A DNA stretch of 64,000 nucleotides from Hymenolepis diminuta (taxonomy: Eukaryota > Platyhelminthes > Cestoda > Cyclophyllidea > Hymenolepididae), in contig CAADRB010000033.1 in the NCBI GenBank assembly GCA_900708905.1, positions 1,171,179-1,235,178 on the forward strand. Direction: 5' to 3'. Below, one piece after another: positions 62,850 through 64,000 of the stretch (its first letter is position 1; each line of letters begins with the position of its first letter). The notes below the pieces were generated by a model. It was not told the origin of the DNA. It saw only the letters and a list, made by a program, of their open reading frames with translations, and ran no database searches. The position numbers and the translations under genes are program-made.

Positions 62850-63090
62850 GGTTTCACCCTTTATGAGAAAGTGTACAACTTCACGATTCCAGAATTTAAA
62901 TGACACAAGACCTTTGACATTCTGATTTCATTATCATTCCCATTCGACTCCATCCTCCCTCCCCCCTTCAATTTAAATCCTTGTTCAACTATTTTATCGT
63001 CTCACGTTTCCAGACTGTATCCCCATAATAAGACTTACACAAGTTTTTTTGCGTTGTCATGGCTAATAAATGATAACAAATAGGATAGTC
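62850..63090 (+). repeat. Dispersed repeat family D, copy 2
   Basis: Blocks TTATGAGAAAGTG, TCCAGAATTTAAAT, ACAAGACCTTTGACA, TGATTTCATTATCATTCCC, the C-rich tract and GTCATGGCTAATAAATG follow in the same order as copy 1. Confidence 0.55.
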
Positions 63091-64000
63091 ACTCAATATC
63101 ATCGAATGTAATTGTAAAAGCTTTGAGAGATTATACAGAGCTTTACACACGTATTTCTAATGCCTTGATTCATATATACATATAATAATACTATATAGTT
63201 GATTAGAACATCCTTAAAGCTCTGATAATAAGATGTTTCAGATTGAGCTCTTATTATTGACATTACATCGAGCATAACTTATATAACGGTTATACAGGAC
63301 ACAAATTGTCTTTTTAACAGCCTTCCCATTCCTAAAATGAGGCACTTTAAACACTCCAAATACAAGGGGGACTGGCCTGATTTATGAGGTTAAGGAACGT
63401 TGAAAATGTGGTCGGATTAAGGTCAATTCTGAACGTCGATTACGCCATAAATAACGCAGATTATGATTTAGATCTTAACGCAGGCGATGTAATCGACTTT
63501 TGAATTTCTTAATCTATGCTATGAGAAGCCTAATTACGGCAATTTGTTCAAAACATTATTTGGCGTAATAGGACAGGCACGAAGATAAGAATAGGAAATG
63601 TCATAATTTGAAAAGAACATTGTCGGCAGAAAACAAGCATCAACACTTCCAATATTGCCTTTGTTACTTTCATAAGAAATGATTATTTTTAGATTTCAGA
63701 CTGGCAACAAGAAAATTATTTTGAACTATGCACCAGTATTTACGAACTGTAAGGACAGCAGTTTAATGTAAACAACCACCCAAGTTCCGACCACGTCGTG
63801 TTGACTGCCTCATTCCAAATTCTACTGTGGCCTGGACTCCTGTTTACGTTATGTGGAGTTAATCACCACTGATAGTCTAGTAGAGATTTTAACTGTAAAA
63901 TAACTAGTACAGTGAATGAAAAGTCAGAAACTATGCACGGTATCGCATCTTCAGAACAGTTGCAGAATATAAAAGGAACTTCTATGACTCCAAATGCCAC

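Larger units (their letters stand above)
54875..64000. other. Upstream Vav-like introns and/or intergenic DNA with repeats
   Basis: The missing Vav-like 5' exons would be expected here or beyond. No segment could be assigned to DH, PH, C1 or the first SH3 half. Diverged repeat families B, D and E account for much of 55.6-55.9 and 58.9-63.1 kb. A poly-C tract lies at about 55785-55798. Confidence 0.5.

Noticed and set aside
62694..62906. Hydrophobic 70-codon frame with a GTAAGT donor
   Set aside because: Overlaps repeat family D. The only good acceptor would make a 10-nt exon, and no family is recognised.
1..64000. CRISPR arrays, operons, riboswitches, bacterial-type mobile elements
   Set aside because: The window is eukaryotic, with spliced genes. 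No regularly spaced repeats or prokaryotic gene organisation were seen.

Overview
This window is AT-rich nuclear DNA from a metazoan, probably a lophotrochozoan and most likely a flatworm (cestode- or trematode-like). That placement is an inference: typical animal genes (syntaxin-1, UGPase, SMYD4, ING, Vav) are broken by very short introns of 35, 43 and about 44 nt that sit beside introns of 1-5 kb, and the flanks are rich in degenerate dispersed repeats. I cannot name a species. Most of the sequence is intron or intergenic, and every recognised gene lies on the minus strand.

Layout, low to high coordinates. (1) 1715-19273: syntaxin-1A-like gene with eight in-frame exons. The final exon with the membrane anchor was not found and probably lies before position 1. 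(2) 19274-23077: intergenic, with three copies of a dispersed repeat (family A). (3) 23137-27975: UTP-glucose-1-phosphate uridylyltransferase-like gene with eight exons encoding 494 aa. It carries one GC-AG intron and substitutions at normally invariant active-site positions. (4) 28-34 kb: intergenic, with an LTR-like repeat (family C), a decayed mariner transposon with terminal inverted repeats, and a tRNA-derived SINE. (5) 34141-39147: SMYD4-like SET/MYND protein, seven exons, 726 aa. (6) 39.2-43.7 kb: mostly empty, with one unexplained candidate exon near 42 kb. (7) 43740-44779: ING-family PHD-finger protein, two exons, 334 aa. (8) 46604-54874: C-terminal part of a Vav-like Rho GEF (end of SH3, long Ser/Pro-rich linker, SH2, SH3). 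Its 5' exons were not identified in 55-64 kb. (9) 55-64 kb: further diverged repeats (families B, D and E).

The genes are functionally unrelated (exocytosis, nucleotide-sugar synthesis, chromatin, Rho signalling), as expected of a eukaryotic neighbourhood without operons. Exon joins were worked out by hand from splice signals, reading phase and family knowledge. For each of the five genes the summed exon length and the phases are internally consistent. I found no convincing new multi-gene system. The most unusual items are the divergent UGPase, the long-linker Vav and the miniature introns.
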